This document shows positions 1 through 12,566 of a stretch of DNA of 64,000 nucleotides, in pieces (the stretch's first letter is position 1; each line of letters begins with the position of its first letter). A program made the translations under genes and the position numbers. Source of the stretch: Whitmania pigra (lineage: Eukaryota; Annelida; Clitellata; Hirudinida; Haemopidae); the NCBI GenBank assembly GCA_021613335.1, contig JAJTWR010000461.1, positions 218,501 through 282,500 on the forward strand. Direction: 5' to 3'. The notes beneath the pieces were generated by a model that worked only from the letters and a program-made list of their open reading frames with translations, did no database searches and was not told the DNA's origin.

Positions 1-29
1 CCCCGAGCCCATCCATGTTCAAGGTGATC

Positions 30-31
30 AT

Positions 32-62
<31 letters not shown>

Positions 63-96
63 CCAGATGTTGCTGTTAATGATGATGATGATGATG
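30..96. repeat. (GAT)n microsatellite
   Basis: gat units at 35-62 and again at 78-98, near the left edge of the window. It lies in the putative intron before the first confirmed tetraspanin exon. Confidence 0.9.
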
Positions 97-230
97 ATGT
101 CGCAAAGATAAACTATGGTTGATAAAAAAATTACCGCAATGACATGTTTCCTTCGGTGATGCCAGCGTCGTATTTCATATTTCATGTCACATTCCGTAAT
201 ATAGCTTGTAACAATTTCAATCGTTCTCAG

Positions 231-3230
231 CCCATGTGCACAGTTCGGCCTCGGACACTACTCACCGCTCAGCCACTCCGGCTTCTCAATCGCCGAAAGA
301 AGTCGCGACTTCATCGGCGCTCGTGGCTACAACTGCACCGGCGACCGATGAGAGGAGAACAGAGAACGACGTCTACGACAACGTCGATTACGACCTCGTC
401 TTGTCGAGCTGTTGTTGCAAGAGCTGCTGTTGTCGATGTTGTAGCGAATCGTGCAGTCGACAGTGCGCTTACAGATGCGGTAAAGGCATGACCAAATTCA
501 CGCGTTTCTTCCTCATCATACCGAACCTATTATTCGTGGTAAGTTATCAATGAGATGCTTGATTGATTGTAAGTTGTCAATGAGATGCTTGATTGATCGT
601 AAGTTGTCAATCAGACGCTTGATCGATCGAGCGATTGAAATCTCGAATTCAAGATGGAAATGGATCAAATTATTGGTAACTTGAGCTTTGTGGCAATGGA
701 AGCTCTGTTTGGAAAATCAAGATGGAAAGACCTCTGCTTGATAGATTGACCGATTATAGATTTTTATCTTTAAAAATATGAGAATCTTTCGAAATAATTT
801 TTTTCTGAGTTCAGATTTTGGTCAACCATTCCACTGTTGCATTAACAACGAAGCTGTACTTTCTGACAATTTCATAATATCCGCGATTCCTCGATTCAGT
901 GATACCATTCAACTTTGTAATTACCTTGTAATTACAATTCACATGATGATTGTAATTCGTTATCGATTCATTCGCATCTTTTGAAAATTTGTCTTGCCTT
1001 CAAGATTTTCGGCTCAGCCATGATTGGGATGGCAGCGTGGATAAGATCGGAGAGGGAATCGTATTTCTACGCCGAAATACTGAACAGGATGCCCGTCGGA
1101 CCACTCCTCACCTTTGACAAGCTCCCCGTTGTCATCATTGCTGTCGGGTCTTGCATTCTTGTCCTCAGCTTTCTCGCCTGCTGTGGAGCGTGCGCAGAGA
1201 GCATCTGTTTTCTCTACCTGGTTGGTGATGTTTATTAAATGAATACAATATAAAATTAAACAAAATTTATTTGTACATTTATTTGTAAACCTGAAAATAA
1301 TAACATCGATTGACGGATAATTTTTTTTTTATAATCTTGCAGTACACTACCTTCCTCTTATTCATAATGGTAGCAGAAGTCACACTTGGAGTCATGATGT
1401 CTCTAATGAGAGAGCAGGTGAGGTGATGATGATGATGATGCTGATGCTGATGCTGCTGATGATGATGATGATGACTACCTTGGTCATACTAGTGATGGTG
1501 ATGATGACGGATTTTAGATCATACTGAAACTGGATAAAGGATGCAATATAATTATACCGGAGGAAGTCATTTTAAGAGCAGTTTTAGAGTGCACCAAATA
1601 AACAGCCACTTTCGAGATCAACAGGAAAACTATTTCTATGTCAAATCAAAATATTAGGATGCAGTAAAATGGTTTATCGAATGTTATGCCGCAGCGATTG
1701 AATTACTGATAACATTTGTTGGTACTACTGGTGCGCTAACATTATGGTGTAGATATTACTACTATTCTTATTTATATGGTTCTCAAATCTTTTAATTAAT
1801 TATCACTATTTTAATAAGATCCAAACGAAGCTCGAAGTGACTATGCAAAACCAAATAAAATACGATTACAACTCTACTGAGACATCCCTATTCGTGACAT
1901 CATCGTTGTCTGACCAATCAGGCGTTCAGGAATCGGGTAATATGGCGTACGTGCAACACATGACGATGGCCTGGGATCGGTTGCAAATACAGGTATTTTA
2001 AATCAAATCGGTTGTGTTATTTGAATTATTTGTTTAAAATTAAAACTAATAATTCTTGGTACGTCCAACCTAATCACGACTTAACTCGAAAGATAAGAAC
2101 TTAAGATGGATGGAAAAAGTTTGAACATTTTTGAAATAAAAATTACGAAGAGACAGATGGTAGTCTTCGAACTGCCAGCAAAACGAGAGATCAATCACTT
2201 AAGATAAGAAGTTAGAATGATGAAAGAATGGAGGCAGAAAGATTTACGAATCCGTTTTTAATTGGCTCGAAAGAAGTTGCTTTCCAATTGCTTACAACGT
2301 AGAGGATTCAAATTCATCAATATCGATATAATCGTTTTGAGAAATTAATTTATCTTGAAATAGTTTATTTGAGAGAATTTAAAATAATCTCTTGATTCAT
2401 ATGTTTCATATACAGTTCGGTTGCTGCGGTTCCGTCGATCCCGGTGATTATTATTACAGTCTTTGGTACAATCGATCTAACCACGCCACCACCAAAGTGC
2501 CGCCATCTTGCTGTTTTCCGTTGGATGATAATAGCGACTCCACTTGGCCGCCGGAACTTGGCCATTGGTTAAAAGAATTTCAAAGCTGCCAATCGGAAGC
2601 AGCTGCATATCAAAAAAATAAAAAGGATGGGTTTTCCCCCAGCAAAGAAGGCTCATCATTTCTTAAAACTCAGGTTCATGTTTTGGTGGCATAGAATGTG
2701 GCCGTTTACCTATTTATTTTGCCGTTGTCTATGTATGTTATGTCAATATATACTGAGTATGTGGCTTTATACGATGATAACAACGAGTTATCAATATATA
2801 TATATATAATTATATATATATAATACATACATATCTTAATGCTGTTAATAATTACTATTATTGTTGGCATTATTATTTTTGAATTGTTATTTCCTTTATT
2901 CTGATCATTTAATTAAATTTTTTTTTTAAATTTAAATTGATAATATTTGCACAGGGATGCAAAGAGGCTTTGGTGACATTACTAGAGAAAAACGTTACGA
3001 TCCTTATCGTGGCAGTAGTCGTCATCGTTGTACTCCAGGCAAGTGCAATGAGCAACTGTTATGAATAAATAAAAGATAAATTGAATAAACGCCCGAATAA
3101 TCAATGATGTTTGTTTATTCTGAATGTCCTTTTGTAGATATTAGATTTCATTCTCGCTTGTGCCCTCATGAAATATTTTCGAAGAAAGATGGAAAATTCC
3201 AACTGGTATGAAGACGACGATATCGATTAA
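231..3230 (+). CDS. Tetraspanin with extended cysteine-rich N-terminus (5' end unresolved)
   Basis: Four-pass membrane organiser of the tetraspanin family. Exons: 231-538, 1005-1220, 1343-1417, 1819-1992, 2416-2673, 2955-3038, 3138-3230; every internal junction is phase 0 and the frame closes at a TAA. TM1 is in the first exon (TRFFLIIPNLLFV), TM2 and TM3 in the next two, and the large extracellular loop carries FGCCGS, PSCC and GCKE, the CCG signature with its partner cysteines. TM4 is split between the last two exons and the tail is short and acidic (WYEDDDID). Unusually, about 90 residues precede TM1, with eleven cysteines in the last stretch (SSCCCKSCCCRCC and on), likely palmitoylated. 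The first exon starts at a good acceptor (ctcag at 226-230), so the initiator lies upstream; ATG at 14 with a gtgatc donor at 24 is possible but unproven. The intron after 3038 has a GC donor. Family is secure; the exact orthologue is not. Confidence 0.85.
539..628 (+). repeat. 30-bp tandem triplicate that copies a splice donor
   Basis: The donor gtaagt of the tetraspanin exon ending at 538 begins a 30-bp unit that is repeated at 569 and 599, each copy again starting gtaagt and continuing t-a/g-tcaat. Use of a downstream copy would run into an in-frame TGA within the first unit. Confidence 0.9.
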
Positions 3231-4390
3231 AGAATATTTATTTCAAAATCCTCGAAGACTTTAATCTGATCCGGTTAAAGCTGTCCTCTGCATTATCTTG
3301 GAACTTGTCAGTTATTTATTTATAGAGTGAGAGCTAAATGCAATTTTCTGGACAAGAATTCTTAAATGAATTCAATATATTCTATAGAAGTTTCCGTTTT
3401 ATTGGTAAAGTTTCAGATCGGTAATGTGCCAAATTTTTCCGCTGATTATTTTAATTGGCACAAAAATAATTTCAATTCATATTTTTTGTTTCTTGAATTT
3501 TCTAACATTTCTATTAGATACTATGTCATAATTTTCAACGTCCCTTCTTTCGTGTTCTGATTATAATTCTTCACTTGTAATTGAGGTAGCTCTCTTTGTT
3601 CAAAGAAATTATTGAATGATGGTTGTGAAATTTCAAAAAGTGTAATAAGTTGTCAAATTCATTTTTTTAAAATGTTTATCTAAAGTTTGTTTGATCGATA
3701 AGTTACATAATTGTAATTATGTAAATTTATTCGATGAAATTAAGGTTGTACCTTTTCTCTAAATATTTTAGTCATTTGCATTTCATTTTGCAATCTCATA
3801 CTTTTTGATAAACCTATTTTGACCAATCGAGGGAACAAGATACTAGTTCCACGAAATTGTATTTTTTAATTGTATTTATAAAATGACTCAACTTACCAAG
3901 CTGTTATAAATCACAATATATTTTTGTCTGGCTATCGTTGTTTCTGCAGACATAATACTTCTCGATTATTAGAATTACCCACTTAGATTTTTTTTTATTC
4001 TTACAAATAAAATATTTTCAAAGAAAATTGTTGTTTTAATCACACTAACTAAGAATCACCCAACGCCCAGAGGGATTCTTACCTTCTGAAATCAACCTGG
4101 ATTTGTAAACACTTGGAATGATTATGGAGCGGCTCTGAAAAGAAATTAATGTCTTATCGTTGGACATTTCATTCCAATATACAAAATGAAATTGTTTGAC
4201 TTGGAACGGATCAAGGAGTCGCTTAGTTATGGGGTAGCATTTCAAAATTCGTTTAACAGCATCGTGTTGTTCAGCGCATATTTCTTAAAGCCTTATTCTC
4301 CAGCTGTTCGATGATAGTAAAAGTGCAAAGCATATAGCTTTTAATCTGCATTTCTAATGGAATTTGGTGTAAATGTGCTTGACTTTGCAG
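3231..4390. other. Intergenic: between the two tetraspanin genes
   Basis: AT-rich, 1.16 kb, with the 3' UTR of the first gene. The region from about 4045 to 4260 is less AT-rich and has a 66-codon frame on the minus strand, but no motif or splice partner. The missing 5' exon of the second tetraspanin may lie here. Confidence 0.5.
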
Positions 4391-6402
4391 ATCTTTAGAG
4401 TGAAGGTGTTTGTTGACAACTTGCTTAATTTGCGGATCGAAATAATGTTAACAGCGGTAAGTCATTTTGTTCCAATTTTGAATTAGACATAACGGTCATC
4501 TAAAAGTTAAGCAAATTGTTTTTTTGTTCCAGATATCTTTAAACATGATAGTCTAAAAGGATAAACTAATTATAAGTAGAACTTGTTAATTTCTGTGGTT
4601 ACCATCTCAAGTGTATAATAAAATATAATTATTTTGTATTATAAATAATGTATATTTCATTTACCTACTTGATGACTACTATCATTGGACAACAGTTTTC
4701 TGGTCTCCTGTCGTTCTTAACCGCTGCCATGTGCTACAGGAGTTCCCACTTGCACAGCGTCCGACTCGTTGCCATCGGCCGGAGCAATGTCGACGTCATC
4801 GCCTTCAGCTGCTTCTTATTCATTATTCTGGGTCTGGCCGGCTTCTTCCTGGCCTTTGCCAAGCTTAGTAGAAAGTTGAACTTCACGTTCAATAAAGTAA
4901 TCATTTTGTTTGTTGTTATTTGCAGAATTGACTTTGAATACGTCATGCTTTAGTGGAAGCCTAAAACACAATTTCGTGTTGATTGTTTTATTAATTAATT
5001 TTTTTCAGCTTCTGATGTACGTCGCACTGATGCTGCTGGTAAATTTTTTTGTGGCCCTAATATTGTCTGAATTTAAAGCAAAGGTGAGCAATTCTTCCAT
5101 ATATTACAAATCATAACTGTTTGTCTTTTAAGTTATCAACACATCGACAAACACAGAGTTTGTAGAAAATATTTTAAAGTTCAACCTTCGAGGACCAAAT
5201 GCGTTGTAATCATTTTTAATTTTTGAGCAGCTTTTTATTAATTAATCAGACTAATAAATTACATAACAGCTATTATTTATTTTTGTTCTGCCAGGTCATG
5301 GAGGGAGTCGACGTAGGAATGATGGAACAACTCCGAACGTCCGTGTTGTGGAGACGAAGAAACGTTTCGGCATCTGCACCGAAGTTGAAGTCATCTTATC
5401 TTGAAGTGGTCAGTGCCTGGGACACTATACAATACAAGGTAACATCTGACGTTATCATCCCAAATTGGTAGACAAAACTGTTGTCGAGAGCATTTAGCGT
5501 AATATTATATAATTTACAAGTTAAGGATAACTTTATTTTGAATCTATTGTGAAGGATTGATTATTGATTTTGAATATTTTGATATTATTTTTACTTTGCA
5601 GCTCTCCTGTTGTGGAGTCTATAGCTACAGAGATTACATTCCACTCTATCCAAAAGCAACGAAAGTGGATCGGGTATTACTATCATCATCGTCATCATCG
5701 TCGTCGTCATCATACTAATATAACATAAGAACTAATTTGTCGCAAAGAAATGTATCAACAATGAAAGCGTGCGATTGTAAAATTTTTTGTTAAACCTGCT
5801 TTATAGATCATCCCCGTGACCTGTTGCTCTCTGAAGAACGTTGCTTCTCTGGCAAGTCTCGAGGGAGTCAAACAGTGTTACATAGATGTCACTATTGAAG
5901 CTGTCAGCAGTCAATTTCTACACACTCAGGTGAAATTCCAATCTCCTTGTGGACTTGTTATTTGTATAATCCTCCTGAAAAGAGGCATGGGTTTTGATTT
6001 CTTCAATTACGATCGTTTACTCCTTCAGGTCGATATGATCCTAACCAGTTTTATGAATGCAACCTGAATTTATCGAATGCTTACCTGCCTTTTTTTATGC
6101 AACCGAACATCTCTTTAAATAGCACGTGCTCAATGATGTGGCTCGACAATTTAAGATATTTGCCAGGAGTTGCTAAAGTGACTTTATAACAGGGTTGCCA
6201 AGGTCCCGTTCAAAGGTGGTTGGTCCACCTGATTAACAAGATCACGTATCTCATTTACATTACGAGCTGCTTTCAAGTAAGTGCATTAGCTTGGGACGCA
6301 ATATTTCACGGAGCGCCCGTATCATACTCTTCACGTACGTTGCAGGGATTCACCGTGCTGTATCTCAGCTATTTTGGTTACAAAGACATTTTAAGCAAGT
6401 AA
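4391..6402 (+). CDS. Second tetraspanin, neighbour paralogue (first exon uncertain)
   Basis: Tetraspanin assembled from exons 4391-4456, 4696-4896, 5009-5083, 5295-5438, 5602-5673, 5807-5929, 6193-6276 and 6346-6402, all phase 0, ending TAA. The loop shows LSCCGVYS, PVTCCS and GCQG, i.e. the CCG core and the family cysteines. TM3 (75-nt exon, LLMYVALMLLVNFF) and the 84-nt exon starting with GCQ have exactly the same lengths and borders as in the tetraspanin at 231-3230, which supports tandem duplication followed by strong divergence. TM1 is weakly hydrophobic and interrupted (IEIMLTAFSGLLSFLTA). The first exon listed is preceded by an acceptor-like ttgcag and is open throughout, so more 5' sequence may exist; alternatively translation starts at the internal ATG at 4445. 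The C-terminal tail is only a few residues long (YKDILSK). Confidence 0.75.
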
Positions 6403-6919
6403 CAGCTCAACAGTCTGATGAGTTTTAGTTTTGAAGATTTTTTTTAAATTTTTATTCACAATTGCATCGTGTTTTTATGATTGTAACAGATGGACTTAGT
6501 AAAAAAAAGTTTTTCACCATTTATTACTTTCGTAAATAGTATCTCTGAAGAGGGCTCATTGAAATATCGGAAAGATGGCAGGCACACCGGGTCGAATGTA
6601 TCCCAATTCTCTTTCCTCCATCAGTGATATTTTGCTCAAAATTTGTAATGCAGTTTTAGCATTTATCTTCTGATGTTTGCGACTGCAATTATTACTAATA
6701 AAAGTTCTTGTCTGCTTTCCAGTATTATTTCACTCTATTGAATATTGAAAGACAGTTTTTAGAATTTATTCATGGGTATGAAATAAATTCAAAAGATTAT
6801 TCGTATTTAAAATTAAAAAAAGTTCGGATAAAAATCTACATCCTGTAAAAGCTTGAATTATTACAATTATCTTCACAAAGCTCATGTCGGATTAAAAGTT
6901 AATCGGCATTCGAAAAGAT

Positions 6920-9892
6920 TTAAACGTGCTTGTCTTTGAATCGTTTCCTTCGTCGCTCTAAAGCAAATTTTAACTTCCCTATGGGATCCTTTCTAATTTT
7001 AACGAATTGATAACATTTTCTGATGTTGGAGCGTCTGCGGGCGGAGCGCGTAGTCGTCGATAAAAGACGAATATCTACGCGACCCACAAGTTTTGTGTCG
7101 TTGCGTTTGTTATAATTTCGTGCAGTCTCATTCTGTTCGGCATGTCCGCCATCTACACCCTGGATTTCCCTCCGAGCATTTGATGGCACTGTTGTTGTCG
7201 TTGTTTGAGTTGGATTATAAATGTCGGAATTATCTGTCATTTTTAAATCCGTGGACGAGTCTTCCTGATATTTTCGATTCTTCTTGTCCTTTGGACTTAA
7301 ATTTAGATTTCTTGAATGTGTGTCAGATGTCGCTAGAGTTTCTCCTTTGGAACGATTTTTCCGTCTCTTTCCTTCCCATGCGTAACCGTTTAGTGCTCGA
7401 CCATTCTTCTGAAAACCAATGAGCCAAGACGGCCTGGGCACTGATCTAAACTCTGTGTAATAATCAGACGACAGCATTTCGTAAAAGTAACAATATTTGT
7501 TGCTGCCGTCCATCTGCAAAAGAAAAAAAGGTCAAGTCATTTGATTGAATCACGAGGAGATCTGCTTAAAGAGTTTAAAATTCAAAATTTAAGCAACAGG
7601 GACTACACATTACATTAAGACAGCAAAAAACCATCTCCGATATAATAAAAATTGTCGGCTAATTTCATGTTCTAAATAGGAATCGTCTGCATCGTGACAA
7701 GACAAGAGTATGAATGCATATAAATTATCCTACAATAGAACACTCTAGTTTATCTCGCTTCCAGTTCATCCAGGCAAAGGTGCTTCCACTTGACTAACTA
7801 GTCGAGCGCAGGTGTGGAAATGAACATTTATCTTTAACCGAGTACAAGGAACATGTCTTAATGTCTGTCAGCGGCTCGATTTTTCAGCGATGATGCAAAG
7901 AATTTCAAACGTCTCCACGTTAGTATTCCAACGATGCACTGAATGGAAACCATTCTACTTATGTAGGTTACAGAATAATGAGTGCATCATGCTCATACTT
8001 TTGGTCATCTCCTACATGCCTGAATATGGGTATTTGTCTCATTTATTTGATAGTTGATAATTATCCAGTTAAATTAAAGGTCAAAACTTAAATCAAAAGA
8101 ACCTGTCGCGGGAAAACACATGTCGGACAAAAAGTGCAACGAAAAAAAAAACATTCCTTAATATCGCCATACTACTCGAGTGATGGGCGATGATTGGTTG
8201 GCTCTCCAACCCGGAAGTTGATGGCTGCCATGGCGACGACATGTAAACAATTTCGAGGGCATCGAATGACAAATATGAGCGATTTTAGGGCGCTCGGAAT
8301 TCTTCGAATAGCTTGATGAAAATAAGATAGTGAAAAAGTGGAGAGGTGTGTGATAATAATAATAATATTATATATAATAATAACAATATGTATTATAATA
8401 CATAGCATATTAATGTAACATTAATAATATTAATAATAAATAATTAATTAATATTGTGAAAATAATCACAGATTCTGGCATCGTCTGTGGGTATCAAGGT
8501 TTGTAATGGCTATTGTTTGATTTATCGTGGTTCAACTCGAGCATGTGATATGGTTTAATATAATGAGATACGTCGGAGATTGGTTTAATTATAATATAAA
8601 TATAATGACTAATGATTTAATTAAGTGGCTAACTACTTATTATGGTAATCTATGTGTATGTAGTACCTTGACAACCAGCCTGCCCTTGTCATTGAAACAG
8701 ATAAAGTCGTTGCTATGGATGCTCTGAAGTCTTACCCTGCTGTCAATGTTTTTGCTCTCTGCTCTCATGTGGACTGTCCAAAAATAACAACAACAACAAA
8801 AACATGAAAATGGTTTGATAACGTTAGATAATACAATCACCGTCTGTATGGTTGCCAAGGTTCAAGACAAATTACCAGGAGAATTGGCGCTAAATTATTG
8901 ATAATTATCTATTTTAATATTCTCAATCTTTCTCACTTAAACTGAGATTTGAACCCAGGATTTCATCGCGCTTACCGTAAGGGCTGTCAAAATCTCCCAG
9001 AGCATCGATAGTTTTGCCTCTGACGCGCACGTTGAACTGGGAGCACCTGTTGAAGATGACGTAATGATCGGTTATGGATGGAGATTCGCCCTCTTTCCTT
9101 TGTCCGTCATTTTCTGTTGTGATTATTTCCGTCATTCTCACCAGACGTTTTAAAAGAAGATCTGAATCGGATTGAGTTCGCTCATCCATTCCGTCGAAAA
9201 TTTTAGATAACATCGCATGGGGTGTCATGGAAGATGGGGTCGCGAGCCGAGAAATTGAATTAGCGGAGGTCACTCTGTCGTCCAAAAAGAGCTGTGAACT
9301 GTTCACGACTGGATGAACACTTTCCATCTGCAGAGGGTCAGAAGATCTGTTCTGAGCAGTGTTGGATGGATGCAGGAAAGGCTGAGCAATTATTATTATT
9401 ATTATTATTACTAATATAATTAATTAATAACTACATGATATTATTACACCTATTCGCTAAATATTTGCTATGTATGCATATCTATGAGCTACTATAAATC
9501 CATTTTATTTTAAGTGCATCCATGATCACTCATCCTCGCACATCTGCAGACCAACTAAGGTGTCACTTTATGAGAAACTCGAGTGAATACGAATAATTAT
9601 GATTCTTAAAAAAATGAATATCAATAAAAGTTAGGACTGTTAAGGTTAGGGTTAAGTAATTCGAAACAAACCTTTGAGTGAGACTCCATGACCGATAATA
9701 GCGCGGCGATTCTGTCGTTGAAAGTTGATATAATAATTCTTCCAATTCTAATAATTTCTCATAATTAATCATAATTGCTGGCAACCATAGTTAGGTATTA
9801 TTTCGTAATAAAATAATTGCAAAATCTTCAAATTATTATCCGCCATCAAGTACTCACGCCAGTGAAAGCAGAATCTTCAGGGCTTTATTCAT
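6920..9892 (-). CDS. Secreted fibroblast growth factor, FGF8/17/18-like, with long basic tail
   Basis: Exons 9858-9892, 9672-9747, 8976-9327, 8667-8773 and 6920-7513 join in frame to 387 aa. The first exon encodes a short hydrophobic signal (MNKALKILLSLA continuing IGRIIIS). The beta-trefoil core is recognisable from KRLVRM through VRVRGKTIDALGDFDSPY, SRVRLQS..DFICFNDKGRLVVK and YCYFYEMLSSDYYTEF to WLIGFQKNGRALNG. These align with the FGF8 blocks SRVRVRG..YICMNKKGKLIAK and CVFTEIVLENNYTAL; the intron after GRLVVK falls where FGF8-family genes split. Unlike vertebrate FGF8, about 150 residues follow the core: Thr/Asn-rich, then strongly basic (RRRSNIRK, ERRRKRFKDKHV), as seen in some long invertebrate FGFs. 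It should act as a ligand for an FGF receptor with heparan sulfate. The acceptor of the 76-nt exon (attattag) is purine-rich and is the least certain junction. Confidence 0.85.
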
Positions 9893-10670
9893 CTTCGGAT
9901 TAATTCCAGGAGACAAAATGGCAACTCCCCCTTTATTTGATCGATCCAAAATTTATCATCGAACAACGAGAATTCACTACACGAGATCCACTTACATGCT
10001 TTAAGAACGTTTTAATGCTTTTCAGGAGGCGCCAATTTCTTGAAAGAGTACCGGAGAACCATCCGAATCACATCGAAAACTTGCTTCTAAATATAGACCG
10101 AAATGCTTCTAATTATAGACCACAGACCTTTCCGTGTTTGTATTGTTAATAAAAATCAGTTTTGTGGTTTGCCGGTCGCCTTTTAAAGCCGGGTCAACGT
10201 TTAACAACCGTGGAGAAATGGTATCATTAACAAACAAGAGTGTACCATTTTTTTGCAGTATTTATTATAATACTAATAAGACAATCATAGCATCAATCAA
10301 GGGTACATTTGTCATCGTGCATGTGAAGTTTATTATGCAAATAAATTAGACAACGGATCCATCAATCCACACCGCATAAGTTGAAGATGAATATTAAAAA
10401 TTACGTTCATGAGAAACAAAATTCAGTGGATTTTAAAATGAGAAAATTAGTCGAAATTTTTAAATTCACGAAGTCTCTTTGCAAGAGGATAAGTTAATAA
10501 AAAGATAAACTTATAACAAACAAATAATACAATCATAAGTAACTTGACGATTATCTTAATTATATGATCACATTAACATTAATAATATAATTTAATACAT
10601 ATATTATATATAATAGATATAATTTTTTAATTCGTAACATCAATAATGAAAGTTATCATAGCAAATGGCA
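9893..10670. other. Intergenic: FGF upstream region and 3' side of Ig/GPI gene 1
   Basis: 780 bp. Both neighbours are on the minus strand, so it holds the FGF promoter. A motif aaatgcttctaattatagacc is near-duplicated at about 10088-10122. No gene supported. Confidence 0.5.
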
Positions 10671-12566
10671 TTATTTGCTGATCAGGTTGAAGTATGACGA
10701 GAAGAGGATGATGACCAATATTCCATTCGAATGTCGACGGGTTTCATCGCCTAGACGAATATAAAAAAAAAAAAGATGTTTAGTTGCTTTCAACTTTCTG
10801 ACAATACTTTGTCATGATATCTTATCTAATTTAATAATTATATTATTTTAGTTTATAATATATAATAATTATATTATTTCATCGTACATAACGACTCAAA
10901 GTGACAATTCACGCGTACATACATGCACGTGACGTAAAACGAATGATAGAAAGTAATTCAACAACCCTCAATACCCACTATAATCAAATAAATAAATAAA
11001 TAAATACCCACCAGCACCTCCAACCTCAGATTTCGTCGTCACTTCTGCCACATTTGGTTTATCATTTGCTCCTTTAGTTCCAGGATGGGCCGAGGGAGCA
11101 CCAGGAGGGTCCTTAGCTAGGGGACCTGTAACTGGGGAATCTGTGATTGGAAGATCTGCAATTGAGGGTTCTGCATTTGGGGGATCTGTAATTGGGGGAG
11201 CTGTAACTGGGTTTGCCCCAGACTCTGCCAAAACTGAGCGAAAAAAAGTTGAAATTTCCCTGACGTTATGAAATTACATGTTTTGAACTATCGCACAGTC
11301 TCACTGGCTATTGGCGATTAAATATAATCAACAATAAAGTTAAAAATATCATTAAAGCATTCAGGTCCGCATTTAATTCCATTTTGGAAATATCGAGAAA
11401 GATCACGAAATCTCATCTGAAATTAGTAATTAAATGAATCGATAAACAAATTTCACGCACCTTCGAGCGACTTGGTTCTCGAGAATTCTCTCGAATATGT
11501 TGTACCATCTATGGAAGTCGAAAGCGTCCACGTGCACAAATAATTGGATGCGCCTACATCGGGAGTATCTGTTGTCGTTATGGACAATGCATCTGAGTCA
11601 GAAGTATCCGAATCGGTTCTTTCGTCTATTATTTGATATGAGCTGTCTGCCAGACTTAGGTGACTCTCCATGTTTTGGAACGTGCTCCAAAATTTGGCTG
11701 TACATACCAAGGTCACATCTTCTCCGACATTTATTGTCTTTTTGTCTATTGTCAGCACCAAGTCAAATCCTAGACGATAACTTTAAATTAGCGAGGTAAT
11801 CTTTGTCTCGAAAAAAAAGTTGTAACAACACTTCTAGATGCGGCACTATCTGTACGCTGACACCAAATGCGATAAAAAGAAATGCAAATTGTCAACGAGC
11901 AAAATTTCTGTTTCATAAATATCATCAAACGAGAAAAATGACAAGAAATGTTAACGTTTCTTACCTCCCACGACTATGGCTATGTTAGAATCGCCGCAAT
12001 GGTAAGTGCCACTGCCACCAGATTTGCTACTGCCCTGGGTTATTTTAATCGGCATGGCCACTTCGTCTTTGTTGAACATCCATTTCGAGCAATTGAAGTA
12101 TTTGTTGAGATCAACCGGCTCATTCAAAGTTATTGGTATATAAGTGCTGTCTGTAAATTAGATCATTACATAAACATTGTCTTTATCTTCTAAACATGAT
12201 TCCGGTTGTAATTAAATACTTAAATAATTTACGTCTAATCCAATCCACAATAATCCAAAAATTATGGTATTTGAATGTGACCTCACATCACTTTTGCTTA
12301 GCGATTTAAATCCTGGTTTTAGAAGATTTTATAATTCCTCACAATCATTCGAATCAATGTCAAAAGTATTCAATCAAATTTTATCAAGCATTCCGACATT
12401 CATTCGACAAGTAAAATTAAGGCAATCTCGCACATCTAAGAATCAATTTTTAGTCATGAAAACTGCATTATTTTGCAAGCAGTAGAAAAAAATTTTAAAA
12501 ACCTGTATGGTCCCCGATAAAGGTTACAAGAATACTCAAAAATTCAGCTAGTGAGCCAGCCGTCAT
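10671..12566 (-). CDS. Ig/GPI cluster gene 1: two-module surface protein with Pro-rich stalk
   Basis: Exons 12503-12566 (signal peptide, MTAGSLAEFLSILVTF), 11965-12150 (module A), 11461-11769 (module B), 11012-11233 (stalk) and 10671-10750 (tail) give 286 aa. All four introns are phase 1. Module A holds FNCSKW and GTYHCG, two cysteines about 31 residues apart, ending in IAIVVGG. Module B holds VTLVCTAKFW and NYLCTWTLS, an Ig-like C..Y.C pattern, but with Trp only four residues after the first cysteine. The stalk has imperfect repeats around P-I-x-D-P/S-P. The last exon ends in a hydrophobic stretch running to the stop (NGILVIILFSSYFNLI), preceded by small residues (VGGAGD), typical of a GPI-attachment signal. 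Closely similar architecture in the two genes upstream (13.0-15.4 and 16.3-19.3 kb) shows tandem duplication. No named family recognised; role as a cell-surface recognition or adhesion protein is inference. Confidence 0.75.

Noticed and set aside
8172..8408. 78-codon minus-strand frame between FGF exons
   Set aside because: Lies in a large FGF intron, with microsatellite content and no splice borders in phase.
9672..9747. Alternative reading of the second FGF exon with an earlier border (LELEELLYQ frame)
   Set aside because: That frame gives a phase that cannot join to the exons on either side; the chosen frame fits both.
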